A stretch of DNA of 64,000 nt from Corynebacterium zhongnanshanii (GTDB taxonomy: Bacteria; Actinomycetota; Actinomycetes; Mycobacteriales; Mycobacteriaceae). A model generated the notes under the pieces. That model saw only the letters and a program-made list of their open reading frames with translations. It made no database searches and was not told the origin of the DNA. Both the position numbers and the translations under genes were made by a program. Location: NCBI RefSeq assembly GCF_014490575.1, contig NZ_CP061033.1, forward strand, positions 1,426,001 through 1,490,000, read 5' to 3'. The first letter of the stretch is position 1. The number at the start of each line of letters is the position of its first letter. This document shows positions 11,749-21,809 of the stretch, in pieces.

Positions 11749-12876
11749 ATGAGAGTCACAATTATTGGCGCCGGCCTGATCGGGCTGGCCACGGCCCTTG
11801 AGCTACACGCCACAGGTCATGAGGTGACGCTGGTGGACGAGAGCCCGGCGTCGGGAGCAACATATCACGCAGGAGGAATGCTGGCACCCGCGGCGGAAGT
11901 CGTCTACGGGCAGGAACCGCTGTACCCGCTGATGATCGCGGCGGCGCGGCTGTACCCGGACCTGCTCGGCCGCCTACCCGCCGATGCGCGGACCGGGTTC
12001 GACGCCACCGGCACACTCCTCGTTGCCGGCGATCGTGCGGACGGCACCCACCTTCGCGAGCTGGCAGCCCACCAGCAGGCGCACGGGATGGATGTGGAGC
12101 TCATCACCACGCGGCAGGCGCGGCAGCTCGAGCCGGCGCTGTCCCCTCAGATCTCCGGCGCGGTGCACATCCCGGGTGACGTACAGGTGGTGCCGCGTAT
12201 TTTTGCGCAGACAATCCTTCAGCACCTGGGGGAGGGCGCCATCGTCCGCGAGCGTGCCTGTGAGATCGACGGCTCGCAGGTCATCACCGCCAGCGGCCGC
12301 AGAGTGGACGGCGACCACGTCATCGTGGCATGCGGCGTAGCGGCAGCGGACCTGCTGGCTCCGCATGGAATCACGCTTGACCTGCGGCCTGTGTACGGCG
12401 ACATCCTGCGGGTGCGCACCCCGAACAACACACCGATTGTGCGGAAGGTGGTGCGCGGATTCGTGGAGGATCGGCCGGTGTATGTGATCCCCCGGCCGAT
12501 CGACGGGACCATCGCCATCGGCGCCACCAGCCGCGAAGATGGGCGGCCGGCCCCGCAGGTAGAGGGGGTGCACCAACTGCTCCGCGATGCGATCCGCCTG
12601 GTGCCGGGGTTGGAGGAGTGTGATTTCCTGGAGGCAACCGCCGGAACCCGCCCCGGAACGCCCGATGACCTGCCGTATTTCGGCAAGATCTCGGATCAGA
12701 TCACGGTATCGACAGGCTTTTTCCGCCACGGTATTCTGCTGTCCAGCCTGGCGGCCAGGGCAACGCGCGCGCTGCTGGAGGGCGAGGATCTTCAGCACGC
12801 GACGGGCGTTGACTTCAGCGCATGCGACCCCTGGCGCAGCACACACTTCCCCCACGAACGAAAGGATGAGCAATGA
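11749..12876 (+). CDS. thiO: Glycine oxidase ThiO
   Basis: FAD-dependent oxidase that turns glycine into the dehydroglycine used by ThiG for thiazole formation. It has 375 residues. The Rossmann FAD motif GAGLIGLATALEL starts near residue 6, HAGGMLAPAAE follows, and the C-terminal FRHGILLSSLA region belongs to the DAO fold. ThiO is the aerobic alternative to the anaerobic ThiH, so this pathway needs oxygen. It lies 12 bp after thiE and overlaps thiS by 4 bp. A TAAGAT at 11734-11739 could act as a weak internal promoter. Confidence 0.95.
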   Translation: MRVTIIGAGLIGLATALELHATGHEVTLVDESPASGATYHAGGMLAPAAEVVYGQEPLYPLMIAAARLYPDLLGRLPADARTGFDATGTLLVAGDRADGTHLRELAAHQQAHGMDVELITTRQARQLEPALSPQISGAVHIPGDVQVVPRIFAQTILQHLGEGAIVRERACEIDGSQVITASGRRVDGDHVIVACGVAAADLLAPHGITLDLRPVYGDILRVRTPNNTPIVRKVVRGFVEDRPVYVIPRPIDGTIAIGATSREDGRPAPQVEGVHQLLRDAIRLVPGLEECDFLEATAGTRPGTPDDLPYFGKISDQITVSTGFFRHGILLSSLAARATRALLEGEDLQHATGVDFSACDPWRSTHFPHERKDEQ

Positions 12877-13073
12877 CCATCACCCTCAACGGAGAATCCA
12901 CCACCTGGCCCGGTGGCAGCGTGGCTGACCTTGTCCAGCACGTCACCGGCCAGGAGGACAGCGCCGGCGTGGCCGTGGCGCTCAACGGCCAGGTTGTTCC
13001 GGCATCGCAGTGGGATCGTGCCGTCAGCGATGGCGATAGCGCCGATATTCTGCTCGCGGTTCAGGGAGGCTAA
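12873..13073 (+). CDS. thiS: Sulfur carrier protein ThiS
   Basis: Ubiquitin-like sulfur carrier of 66 residues. It ends in Gly-Gly, the site that ThiF adenylates and that becomes a thiocarboxylate before sulfur passes to the thiazole made by ThiG. VALNGQVVPASQWD is the typical central beta segment. Start and stop codons are shared with thiO and nearly touch thiG, so the three proteins are coupled. Confidence 0.96.
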   Translation: MTITLNGESTTWPGGSVADLVQHVTGQEDSAGVAVALNGQVVPASQWDRAVSDGDSADILLAVQGG

Positions 13074-13861
<788 letters not shown>

Positions 13862-13862
<1 letters not shown>

Positions 13863-15067
13863 TGAGTGACCACACGGAGCTTCCGGCAGACGAGTTGAAG
13901 CGTGTTGCGCGCCAACTGAACCTGCCCGGTTTTGGCATGGAGCAGCAGGTAGCGCTGCATCAGGCGCATGTGTTGATTATCGGCGCGGGCGGTTTGGGGT
14001 GCCCGGCGCTGCAGCAACTCGCGGCCGCGGGGGTGGGGCGCATCACGCTCATCGACGATGACGTGGTGGATCTGACGAACATTCACCGGCAGATCCTCTT
14101 CGGTGCCGAGGACGTGGGCAAGCCCAAGGTCGCAGTGGCAGCCGAGCGGGCTCGGCAGTTACAGCCGGGCATTCAGATTGAGACGGTGCAGAAGCGCCTG
14201 ACCGTGGACAATGCGGTGCAGCTGTGCGCGGATGCGGATCTTGTGCTGGACGGCAGCGACAATTTCGCCACAAAGTACCTGGTGGCAGACGCCTGTGAGA
14301 TTACCTCCACTCCCCTGGTCTGGGGAACCGTTCTGCGCTTCCATGGCGATGTGGCGGTGTGGCATTCCGGTGCGAATGCTCGCGACGGCAGGGGTGTGGG
14401 CTTGCGGGATCTGTTCCCCCAGTCGCCCGACGCGGGATCCGTTCCCGACTGCGCCACCGCTGGGGTGCTGGGTGTGACCACCAGCGTGATCGCTGGCCTG
14501 ATGACCACCGCTGCGATCCTGTGGATCACGGGCCTTGAGCAGGTACAGGGAAAGGTCACGTCCTATGAGGCACTGGGCGCACGCTTTCATAGCTACACCG
14601 TGGCGGCGGATCCGGGTAGGACGCTAGAGACCTCTCTGGGACAACATCAGCGGCAGGATATCGTCCCGGAGGAGCACCCGGCCGATGAAACGGTGCGCGA
14701 GCTGTTGAATCGCGTGCGGTCCGGGGAGGCTGTGCTGGTGGATATTCGTGAGCCTCACGAGGTGGTGGTGGACAGCCTGCCTCCGGAGCCGCTCGGCGTA
14801 CCCAGTGTGAATATTCCTCTGAGCACCATCAATGACCAGGAGGAGTTCCTCCGGGCATGGCAGGAGTATGACGAGCGGCCCACTGTGGTGATGTGTGCCT
14901 CGGGCCGGCGCAGCGCACGCTTCGTGGAAAGCTTCGGCTCCCTGGCCACGCTCCTGGACCTTCCCGGCGGCATTGCCGCTGCTCACCGGGTGCTCGAACA
15001 GAACCAACAGGTTATGCACCAGGACACGACGACCCAGGACACGACAACCCACGAGGACAAAACATGA
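13862..15067 (+). CDS. thiF: ThiF/MoeB-type adenylyltransferase with C-terminal rhodanese domain
   Basis: E1-like enzyme that adenylates the C-terminal glycine of ThiS. It has 401 residues, longer than classical ThiF because a rhodanese domain is fused at the C-terminus. The nucleotide loop GAGGLGCPALQQLAAAG and LIDDDVVDLTNIHRQ are near residues 40-75, and VLDGSDNFATKY follows. The rhodanese part (about 275-380) has VDIREPHE and the persulfide loop CASGRRSA with its Cys near 343. It can therefore activate ThiS and deliver sulfur. The ATG overlaps the thiG stop as TGATG. A paralogue, MoeB, is encoded at 36.6 kb. Confidence 0.93.
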
Positions 15068-15942
15068 TCCCGAACATCCTCTCCATCGCAGGCTCCGACC
15101 CCTCCGGCGGCGCGGGCATCCAAGCTGACCTCAAGGCCATCTCCGCCGCCGGAGGCTATGGCATGTCGGTGATTACAGCCCTGACGGCACAAAACACCTG
15201 CGGTGTCACCGCGGTGCACGTGCCAGATACGGACTTCCTCACCGCACAGCTGGAAGCCATCAGCGATGACATCCAGATCGGCGCAATCAAGATCGGCATG
15301 CTGGCCACAACCGAGGTGATCACCACGGTCAAAGAATGGTTTGACCGCAACCCTCAGCTGAACCAGGTGCCGGTTGTGCTGGACCCCGTCATGATCGCGA
15401 CCTCGGGTGCACGCCTCCTCGACGACTCAGCCATGGAGGCACTTCAGGGACTCCTGCCCTACGCGCGCGTGATCACGCCAAATATCCCGGAACTGGAAGT
15501 CATCAGCAATGTCCAGGATGACAACGGCATCCAGCGCGACCAAGACAACCAAGGCTCGTCTGAGCACTCCATCACCAGCCTGGACGACGCCGTGGAGCTG
15601 GCCCAACGCTGGCAGCACCAGGTCGCGGACTCCGGATCCCTCCGCCACGGCTCCGCCCCAGCCGTACTAGTCAAGGGCGGGCACCTCTCCGGATCCCAGG
15701 CGGACAACGTGTTGGTGAGGCCCGACGGGAGCACGCTGTGGATCCCGTGCGAAAGGATCAACACCACCAACACGCACGGCACCGGCTGTTCCCTCTCCAG
15801 CGCCCTGGCCACGAAGCTAGCCGTGGGTGACCTCGATCATGCGGCGAGCTGGGCGACCACATGGCTGCGTGGGGCGATTGCGGCGTCGGATCAATTACAG
15901 GTCGGGCGGGGACACGGCCCGGTTCATCACTTCTATCGCTAG
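15064..15942 (+). CDS. thiD: Hydroxymethylpyrimidine (phosphate) kinase ThiD
   Basis: Phosphorylates HMP and HMP-phosphate to the pyrophosphate used by ThiE. It has 292 residues. SIAGSDPSGGAGIQADLKA at the N-terminus and the C-terminal anion-hole motif TNTHGTGCSLSSALA are ribokinase-family signatures. About 25 extra residues, rich in Asp, Gln and Ser, lie after PNIPELEVISN (near 145). It overlaps thiF by ATGA and closes the operon. Its stop overlaps the stop of the convergent LigT-like gene by 4 bp. Confidence 0.96.
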   Translation: MIPNILSIAGSDPSGGAGIQADLKAISAAGGYGMSVITALTAQNTCGVTAVHVPDTDFLTAQLEAISDDIQIGAIKIGMLATTEVITTVKEWFDRNPQLNQVPVVLDPVMIATSGARLLDDSAMEALQGLLPYARVITPNIPELEVISNVQDDNGIQRDQDNQGSSEHSITSLDDAVELAQRWQHQVADSGSLRHGSAPAVLVKGGHLSGSQADNVLVRPDGSTLWIPCERINTTNTHGTGCSLSSALATKLAVGDLDHAASWATTWLRGAIAASDQLQVGRGHGPVHHFYR

Positions 15943-16445
15943 CACTCGCCGGCGAACGGCGTGTAGCGCTGGGCGGCGGGGCTCCACAGGCCCGCGCGCA
16001 CCGCGTCCAGTTTCTTGAAGTGAGGGGACGTGAGCTCGTCCAACGCCCGGATGTAGTCCGGCACCACGGCCCGGGGCAGGCGCAGCCCCACGGTCAGATG
16101 CGGCGACCAGCGATCCCCACGGCCGTCCGGGTTCAGAACGTTGAGCTCGCGGGCGGCCTGCTCTAGCTCGTCGGTGGTTTCCAACAGCCACGCTACGGTC
16201 TGCTTGCTCTTCGTTCCGTAGACCACCACGCCGCGGCGCTCGAACTGCGCCGGAATCACCGGCGGCAGTATCTGGGAGGCGCGCTTCACGGTGGCGGGGT
16301 CCATCGCCGGGGAAAAAGTGATGGTGATGTGCGGCGTTTGATTCTGGCGGGGGAAGCCTCGCGCCTCAAGCTGGTCGAAAAGCTCCCGCACATAGGCTTC
16401 GTGGGGCTCGCTGAGGTGCAGCAGGATGTTATCCGGTGAGGTCAC
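15939..16445 (-). CDS. 2'-5' RNA ligase / LigT-like phosphoesterase
   Basis: A 168-residue 2H phosphoesterase-superfamily protein. The two catalytic HxT motifs appear as HITITF (about 36) and HLTVGL (about 123). Family members open cyclic phosphates or ligate 2'-5' RNA ends; the true substrate is unknown. A strong AAGGAGGTGG ribosome site ends 9 nt before a GTG at 16445, which was preferred over an upstream start that would place the ribosome site inside the gene. Confidence 0.85.
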   Translation of the reverse strand: MTSPDNILLHLSEPHEAYVRELFDQLEARGFPRQNQTPHITITFSPAMDPATVKRASQILPPVIPAQFERRGVVVYGTKSKQTVAWLLETTDELEQAARELNVLNPDGRGDRWSPHLTVGLRLPRAVVPDYIRALDELTSPHFKKLDAVRAGLWSPAAQRYTPFAGEC

Positions 16446-16539
16446 AGTCTCATTCCACCTCCTTGAAATGTCGCCTCGATGTGTCAATTTCTGTATTTTA
16501 GTGATGAAGCGTCTTGTCACAACCGTCAGGATTTATCCC

Positions 16540-16944
16540 ATGCACCATCTACCAGATATCGAATGCATTTTCTCAGCCACGCAATGCGCCCCCGACACAG
16601 TCAATTCCATACTCAACGATATTGACACACATCAGACAGAGACTCTCACCGCGGCGTTGCGTCTCCTGGAAGATTATATCCTCGCACACACGGAGACAGA
16701 CGCGGAAAACGGAGCCGACAAGGACCTCATGACGTGCTACGAGGTCACTATTGGTGAGTTGATCAAGCGCTATATTCCTGCTCGCTGGAAAAGGCTCGAC
16801 CAGGCCACAGCAGGGCTGGACGGGCACGGCATTCTTCTGCCCGATGATTCTGTCATTGTTCCGAAAATAATGCTCGAAGATTTACTTCACACTCGTCGGA
16901 CCGGAACCCTCGAGTTTTATCTTGTGGGAGTTAATGGAGAATAA
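16540..16944 (+). CDS. Hypothetical protein
   Basis: A 134-residue soluble protein that I do not recognise. It is acidic in the first half, has no signal peptide or membrane segment, and ends with a hydrophobic LEFYLVGVNG strand. AGGA 8 nt before the ATG at 16540 supports this start; an ATG at 16504 is possible. It is divergent from the LigT-like gene and convergent with ychF, with 20 bp between stops. G+C is lower than in the neighbours, which may mean recent acquisition. Confidence 0.5.
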   Translation: MHHLPDIECIFSATQCAPDTVNSILNDIDTHQTETLTAALRLLEDYILAHTETDAENGADKDLMTCYEVTIGELIKRYIPARWKRLDQATAGLDGHGILLPDDSVIVPKIMLEDLLHTRRTGTLEFYLVGVNGE

Positions 16945-16964
16945 TCGCACCCGATTTCCTGTCA

Positions 16965-18059
16965 TTACACGTTGAACTTAAATTCAACGACGTCTCCGTC
17001 GTGCATCACGTAGTCCTTACCCTCCTGACGAACCTTTCCAGCCGCACGAGCCTCCGCCATCGAACCCAACTGGTCCAAATCATCGAAGGCAACAATTTCC
17101 GCCTTAATAAAGCCGCGCTCGAAATCGGTGTGAATCACACCCGCAGCTTGCGGCGCCGTGGAGCCCTGCTTGATGGTCCATGCGCGGGATTCCTTAGGGC
17201 CTGCCGTGAGGTAGGTCTGCAAGCCGAGGGTCGCAAAACCGGCCTTTGCCAGGGTCTGCAGGCCAGGCTCGTCCTGTCCCACTGAGGCCAACAGCTCCGC
17301 CGCCTCGTCCTCGTCGAGTTCCAGAAGCTCCGCCTCAGTCGCAGCATCCAGGAACACGCAGTCAGCCGGGGCAACCAGATCGCGCAGTTCCTGCTTCTTC
17401 GCCTCATCCGTCAGCACGGATTCGTCGGAGTTGAACACATACAGGAACGGCTTCGCGGTCAGGAAGTGAAGATCGCGCACTGTGGACAGGTCAATCTCGC
17501 CCTTCACCGCAGCCGAGGACAGCGTACGGCCATCCTCAAGGATCTCCTGAGCCTTCTTCGCACCATCCACCTGGTCAGCCAATTCCTTATTCTTCCGCGC
17601 TTCCTTCTCCAGGCGCGGGATGGCCTTCTCTACCGTCTGCAGGTCAGCCAGGATCAGCTCCGTCTCAATGACCTGAATATCCGACGCCGGATCGACGCGC
17701 CCGTCCACGTGAATCACGTTATCGTCACCGAATGCGCGGACGACCTGGCAGATCGCGTCGGCGTCGCGAATATTGGCGAGAAAGGCGTTACCCATGCCCT
17801 CACCGTCGGCGGCACCCTTCACGATGCCGGCGATGTCCACAAAGGACACGGTGGCAGGCAGGATGCGTTCGGAACCGAAGATGTCGGCCAGGCGTCGCAG
17901 TCGTGGGTCCGGCAGTTCCACCAGACCAACGTTGGGCTCGATGGTCGCGAAGGGGTAGTTCGCGGCCAACACGTCGTTGTGGGTCAGTGCGTTAAATAGC
18001 GTGGACTTGCCCACGTTAGGCAGTCCAACAATTCCGAGAGTTAGAGTCACGCTCCTCAT
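16965..18059 (-). CDS. ychF: Redox-regulated ATPase / OBG-family GTPase YchF
   Basis: Translation-associated P-loop NTPase of about 364 residues. G1 GLPNVGKSTLFNAL lies at the N-terminus, G3 is DIAGIV with GAADGEGMGN, and the C-terminal TGS domain carries the family end MHDGDVVEFKF. The position usually holding NKxD reads FNSDE, as in YchF proteins, which prefer ATP. The ATG at 18059 has GGGGGA 9 nt upstream; a GTG at 18050 is an alternative. The M. tuberculosis counterpart (Rv1112) also sits near the DUF6542 and ispH genes. Confidence 0.95.
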   Translation of the reverse strand: MRSVTLTLGIVGLPNVGKSTLFNALTHNDVLAANYPFATIEPNVGLVELPDPRLRRLADIFGSERILPATVSFVDIAGIVKGAADGEGMGNAFLANIRDADAICQVVRAFGDDNVIHVDGRVDPASDIQVIETELILADLQTVEKAIPRLEKEARKNKELADQVDGAKKAQEILEDGRTLSSAAVKGEIDLSTVRDLHFLTAKPFLYVFNSDESVLTDEAKKQELRDLVAPADCVFLDAATEAELLELDEDEAAELLASVGQDEPGLQTLAKAGFATLGLQTYLTAGPKESRAWTIKQGSTAPQAAGVIHTDFERGFIKAEIVAFDDLDQLGSMAEARAAGKVRQEGKDYVMHDGDVVEFKFNV

Positions 18060-18114
18060 CGTATCGTGTCCCCCATACAGAGACACGACGGGCTAAGGCT
18101 TGCGCCCCGACGTG

Positions 18115-18135
18115 TGCCCCGCGTGGGGGCATTTT
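18115..18135 (+). terminator. Hairpin with T-tract upstream of metP
   Basis: TGCCCC-gcgtg-GGGGCA followed by TTTT looks like an intrinsic terminator on the plus strand, but no plus-strand gene ends here. It may stop transcription arriving from outside or be part of a metP leader. Confidence 0.45.
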
Positions 18136-18229
18136 GACTCAGACTGGCTGGAAGTTTGCAGTTTCCATTCCGAAAATGCCCTGAAGTGTGAGGGCGGTGA
18201 TATAAGGTGTGAACACCCTAATTGGTGAC

Positions 18230-18262
18230 TCTCGCCTGCTCCCACCGTGCGTGCAGGCGAGA
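18230..18262 (+). promoter_or_regulatory. 10-bp perfect stem-loop in the metP leader
   Basis: TCTCGCCTGC and GCAGGCGAGA enclose a 13-nt loop. The stem ends 8 nt before the GGAAGAG ribosome site (18271-18277) of metP. It could be an operator or an RNA element controlling translation; no known riboswitch is recognised. Confidence 0.5.
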
Positions 18263-18283
18263 CCTATTACGGAAGAGATTCCT

Positions 18284-19954
18284 ATGACGTCTTCAACGGA
18301 AAACCGTGCTCGAAACACTCGAGCAACTTTCAATACACGTCTTGTGTTCCTCATGGCCGCCATCGGCTCCGCCGTCGGCCTGGGAAATATCTGGCGATTC
18401 CCGTACGTGGCATATGACAACGGTGGAGGGGCCTTCCTGATCCCCTACCTGGTTGCGCTGCTGACCGCTGGTATCCCGCTGTTGTGGTTTGACCTTGCCT
18501 TTGGCCACCGCTTCCGCGGTTCCGCTCCCCTGGCGTTCCGCCGCCTCAACCGCTATGCGGAGCCCATCGGATGGTTTAAGGCTGGCGTGAACTTCTTCAT
18601 CGCTATCTACTACGCCGCCATCATCGCCTGGGCTTTGCTGTACACGATCAAGTCCATCAACAAGGCCTGGGGCACCTCCCCGGACACGCACTTCTCCAAG
18701 GAGTTCCTGCGTGCGGACACCGGCAGCGTGTTCTCGGGCGAGTTTGTGGTTCCAGTGCTGATCACCATGGTGATCGTGTGGATCATTTGTATCCTGGCTT
18801 TGGCTACGGACATCAACAAGGGCATCGGTAAAGTGTCCAGCCTCTTCATCCCCGTTCTGCTGGTCCTGTTCCTGATCCTGGTTGTGCGTGCCCTGTTCCT
18901 GGACGGCGCACTGGAGGGCTTGAACGCCTTCTTCACGCCGAACTGGTCCGCCCTGTCTAACCCTTCTGTGTGGATCGCGGCGTACAGCCAGATCTTCTTC
19001 TCCCTGTCCATTGGTTTCGGCATCATGATCACCTACGCGTCTTACCTGAAGCCGCGCACCAACCTCACAAACACCGGCATGGTTACCGCCTTTGCGAACT
19101 CCTCCTTCGAGGTGCTCGCAGGTATCGGCGTGTTTGCCGTGCTGGGATTCATGGCGCAGCAGCAGGGCGTTCCCGTGTCCGAGACCGTATCGAGTGGTAT
19201 TGGCCTGGCCTTCGTGGCCTTCCCCACCATCATCAACGAGATGCCGTTTGGTGAAGTCTTCGGTGTGTTCTTCTTCGGATCCCTGTTCTTGGCCGGTGTG
19301 ACGTCCCTGATCTCCATCATGGAAGTGGTGATCTCCGCCGTTGCTGACAAGTTCGATCTCACCCGTCGCACTGCAGCCCTGGCTGCCGGCTCCGTCATGG
19401 CAGTCATCTCCTGCATCCTGTTCTCCGTGACCTCCGGTCTGGCCACGCTGGACATCGTGGACAAGTTCACCAACAACCTGGGCATCGTCATCGGCGCAGT
19501 GGCAGCCGTGCTGACCACGGGATGGATCCTGGGCCGTCGCAACGAAATGGAGCAGCACATCAACGCGGTGTCCTCCGTTCGTGTAGGACCTGTGTGGCAG
19601 GCATGCGTGTTCGTCATCACTCCGCTGGTCCTGATCTACTTCCTGGCCAAGGAGATCATGACCCTCATTGACGAGCCGTACGAAGGTTACAGCTCCGGCC
19701 AGCTGCTGGCTTATGGATGGGGCGCCGTTGCCCTGATCTTCGTGGCCAGCATCGTGTTCAGCCTGCTGGCCTACCGAGGCAACAACTACCTGAACGGTCT
19801 GGCTACATCGGACTTCGGTGTTCCTATCAAAGGCCGCAAGCGCGGTGAGCCGAACCTCCTCGTCGCAGCAGCTCAGGGCGCTGGCACCGCAGCCGCCGCG
19901 GATGCAAACACCGCCGATGCCGATTCCTCGAACGCCTCAACCCCCAAGAACTAG
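18284..19954 (+). CDS. metP: Methionine/alanine importer, large subunit (NSS family)
   Basis: Sodium-coupled amino acid importer of the neurotransmitter:sodium symporter family. It has 556 residues and about 12 membrane helices. TM1 contains IGSAVGLGNIWRFPYV, the family sodium and substrate site. The C-terminal tail is rich in Ala and Asp. GGAAGAG precedes the ATG at 18284. A 54-residue membrane protein follows after 17 bp, the same arrangement as MetPS of C. glutamicum, where the small subunit is needed for transport. Substrate assignment to methionine and alanine is by this analogy. Confidence 0.92.
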   Translation: MTSSTENRARNTRATFNTRLVFLMAAIGSAVGLGNIWRFPYVAYDNGGGAFLIPYLVALLTAGIPLLWFDLAFGHRFRGSAPLAFRRLNRYAEPIGWFKAGVNFFIAIYYAAIIAWALLYTIKSINKAWGTSPDTHFSKEFLRADTGSVFSGEFVVPVLITMVIVWIICILALATDINKGIGKVSSLFIPVLLVLFLILVVRALFLDGALEGLNAFFTPNWSALSNPSVWIAAYSQIFFSLSIGFGIMITYASYLKPRTNLTNTGMVTAFANSSFEVLAGIGVFAVLGFMAQQQGVPVSETVSSGIGLAFVAFPTIINEMPFGEVFGVFFFGSLFLAGVTSLISIMEVVISAVADKFDLTRRTAALAAGSVMAVISCILFSVTSGLATLDIVDKFTNNLGIVIGAVAAVLTTGWILGRRNEMEQHINAVSSVRVGPVWQACVFVITPLVLIYFLAKEIMTLIDEPYEGYSSGQLLAYGWGAVALIFVASIVFSLLAYRGNNYLNGLATSDFGVPIKGRKRGEPNLLVAAAQGAGTAAAADANTADADSSNASTPKN

Positions 19955-19971
19955 GAAAGGAAGAGTACCTC

Positions 19972-20136
19972 ATGGAAGCATCTGCTCTTATTCTGATGAT
20001 CCTCTTCATCATCGTCATCTGGGGTGGGCTGGCCGTCTCTGTCACCTTGCTGACCCGCACCGACGACGACACGTGCGGCGACCTTGGTGATTACCCCGGC
20101 ACCGACGACGATTCTCTGATGAAGCACCCTATGTAG
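19972..20136 (+). CDS. metS: Methionine/alanine importer, small subunit
   Basis: A 54-residue protein with one hydrophobic helix (about residues 5-27, LILMILFIIVIWGGLAVSV) and a short acidic tail. It is typical of the MetS-like small subunits that accompany NSS transporters in corynebacteria. AAGGAAGAG lies upstream of the ATG. It directly follows metP and is followed by a strong terminator, so metP-metS form a two-gene operon. Confidence 0.9.
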   Translation: MEASALILMILFIIVIWGGLAVSVTLLTRTDDDTCGDLGDYPGTDDDSLMKHPM

Positions 20137-20191
20137 CCTGGCCGCTACCGTGGCTTCACATGAGCCACCGGCTACAGCGTCACTTCTGAAT

Positions 20192-20237
20192 AAAGGCACC
20201 GCACTGCACGCGTAATGCGTGCAGTGCGGTGCCTTTT
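20192..20237 (+). terminator. Rho-independent terminator of metP-metS
   Basis: A perfect 20-bp stem begins AAAGGCACCGCACTGC, has a 5-nt loop, and ends in CCTTTT. It is one of the clearest terminators in the window. Confidence 0.96.
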
Positions 20238-20253
20238 CATGCACAATAGCAGA

Positions 20254-21789
20254 ATGACTTCACGTAAAAATCAGGGTGATCCCCGCGACCACGTCAACGG
20301 TCGTGACCTAGCTGATCTGATCGCTGGTTCCGATCGGTTGGACCCTCAGACCCAACTGCCTCTTCCTGAAGATCAGATTGTGTCCATGAAGGAAGAAAAG
20401 GACCAGCGTACTCAGGCCGAAACTCACGGCAATAACGAAGAGATCCTGGAAGCCCATCACGACACACACGGTCCTGATGCGCAATCCTCCGACGAGTCAC
20501 ACACAGACGAATCGGACAAGACCAGCACAACCCCCATCAACGAGTCTCAGGAGATCGACAAAGATTTGCGGCCGGAACTGCGTGACCGCGCTGAGGTCAT
20601 CGGCTCTTCGGTGCGTTGGTTCACCGGCTGGTGTGTTCGTTTCATCATTCTGATTGGTGCCGCCTACTTGGCAGCCCTTGCCTTCGGCAAGCTCTGGGCT
20701 GGCGTGCTTCCTGTCCTGTTGTCCCTCATCGTCTGTACGATGCTGTGGCCTGTGGTGCGCACACTCCGCAATCTCCGCGTCCCCAATGCATTGGCTGTCT
20801 TCACAACCATTTTGGGATTCTTCGCGGTTGTCATCGGAGTCTTTTGGGCTATCGCACCATCTGCCGTTGACCAAAGTCGAACGCTGATTAACCAGGCCAC
20901 CGATGGTGTCCAGAAGGTCCAGGAATGGCTGCAGGGACCTCCGCTGAATCTGCAAGAGTCCCAGTTCAACGAGGGCCTGGAGAAGGCCACCCAGTGGCTG
21001 GAGGAACGAGCCGGCGAGATTACCTCTCAGTTGGCTGCCGCAGGCTCGGCAACGGTGTCCGCGATGGCCACCCTTCTGGTGATGCTGGTGTTGACGTTCT
21101 TCTTCCTGAAGGATGGCGAGAAGTTCCTTCCGATGATCCGCCGCGTGACGGGTCGGCGCGTGGGCTGGCACTTGACCGAGGTTCTGACCCGCTGCTGGAA
21201 CACCCTCGGTGGCTTCATCCGCACCCAGGCGATCGTGTCCTTCATTGATGCGTTCTTCATTGGTCTTGGTTTGGTCATCCTGAACGTGCCACTGGCAGGT
21301 GTGCTGGCGGTGCTGACCTTCTTCGCGGGATTCATCCCGATTGTCGGTGCCATCACGGCCGGTGCGCTGTCTGTCTTGATCGCCCTGGTTGCCAATGGCC
21401 TGACGAACGCGCTGCTTGTGCTGGCTCTGATCATTCTGGTTCAGCAGCTGGAGAGTAACGTCCTGCAGCCGGTGCTGCAGTCCCGTGCGATGAACGTTCA
21501 CCCAGTAGTCATTCTGTTGGCCGTGACGATCGGTTCCACACTCTTCGGCATCGTAGGCGCGTTCCTGGCTGTGCCGGTTGCTGCGATGATCATGGTGGTG
21601 TTGCGCTACATGGGTGACCTGACGGACCTCGCCACCGGTGAGCGAACCGCTCAGGATATCGACTTCGCTACCACTGCCGGATCGCTGACCGCTGAACGCA
21701 GCGAGCAAAATACTCAGCGTTGGTTGGACTTAAGAAAAAACATCTTGAACAACCAAATTCTTAATCAGCTACGCGGAAACGATAAGTAA
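20254..21789 (+). CDS. AI-2E family (PerM-type) transporter
   Basis: A 511-residue membrane protein. About 115 N-terminal residues are acidic and disordered (Asp/Glu/Gln/Thr-rich), then helices follow in the pattern of the AI-2E exporter family: IPIVGAITAGALSVLIALV and the motif QQLESNVLQPVLQSRAMNVHP near 410. Members export autoinducer-2 or act as ion-coupled exporters; the substrate here is unknown. The ATG at 20254 has a CACAAT 6 nt upstream and no ribosome site. Rv1101c of M. tuberculosis is a similar gene in the same neighbourhood. Confidence 0.9.
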   Translation: MTSRKNQGDPRDHVNGRDLADLIAGSDRLDPQTQLPLPEDQIVSMKEEKDQRTQAETHGNNEEILEAHHDTHGPDAQSSDESHTDESDKTSTTPINESQEIDKDLRPELRDRAEVIGSSVRWFTGWCVRFIILIGAAYLAALAFGKLWAGVLPVLLSLIVCTMLWPVVRTLRNLRVPNALAVFTTILGFFAVVIGVFWAIAPSAVDQSRTLINQATDGVQKVQEWLQGPPLNLQESQFNEGLEKATQWLEERAGEITSQLAAAGSATVSAMATLLVMLVLTFFFLKDGEKFLPMIRRVTGRRVGWHLTEVLTRCWNTLGGFIRTQAIVSFIDAFFIGLGLVILNVPLAGVLAVLTFFAGFIPIVGAITAGALSVLIALVANGLTNALLVLALIILVQQLESNVLQPVLQSRAMNVHPVVILLAVTIGSTLFGIVGAFLAVPVAAMIMVVLRYMGDLTDLATGERTAQDIDFATTAGSLTAERSEQNTQRWLDLRKNILNNQILNQLRGNDK

Positions 21790-21795
21790 GCCGTG

Positions 21796-21801
21796 TACGA
21801 T
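21796..21801 (+). promoter_or_regulatory. -10-like hexamer for DUF6542 gene
   Basis: TACGAT lies 8 nt before the GTG at 21810, consistent with a leaderless transcript. Confidence 0.4.
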
Positions 21802-21809
21802 AATCCTTC

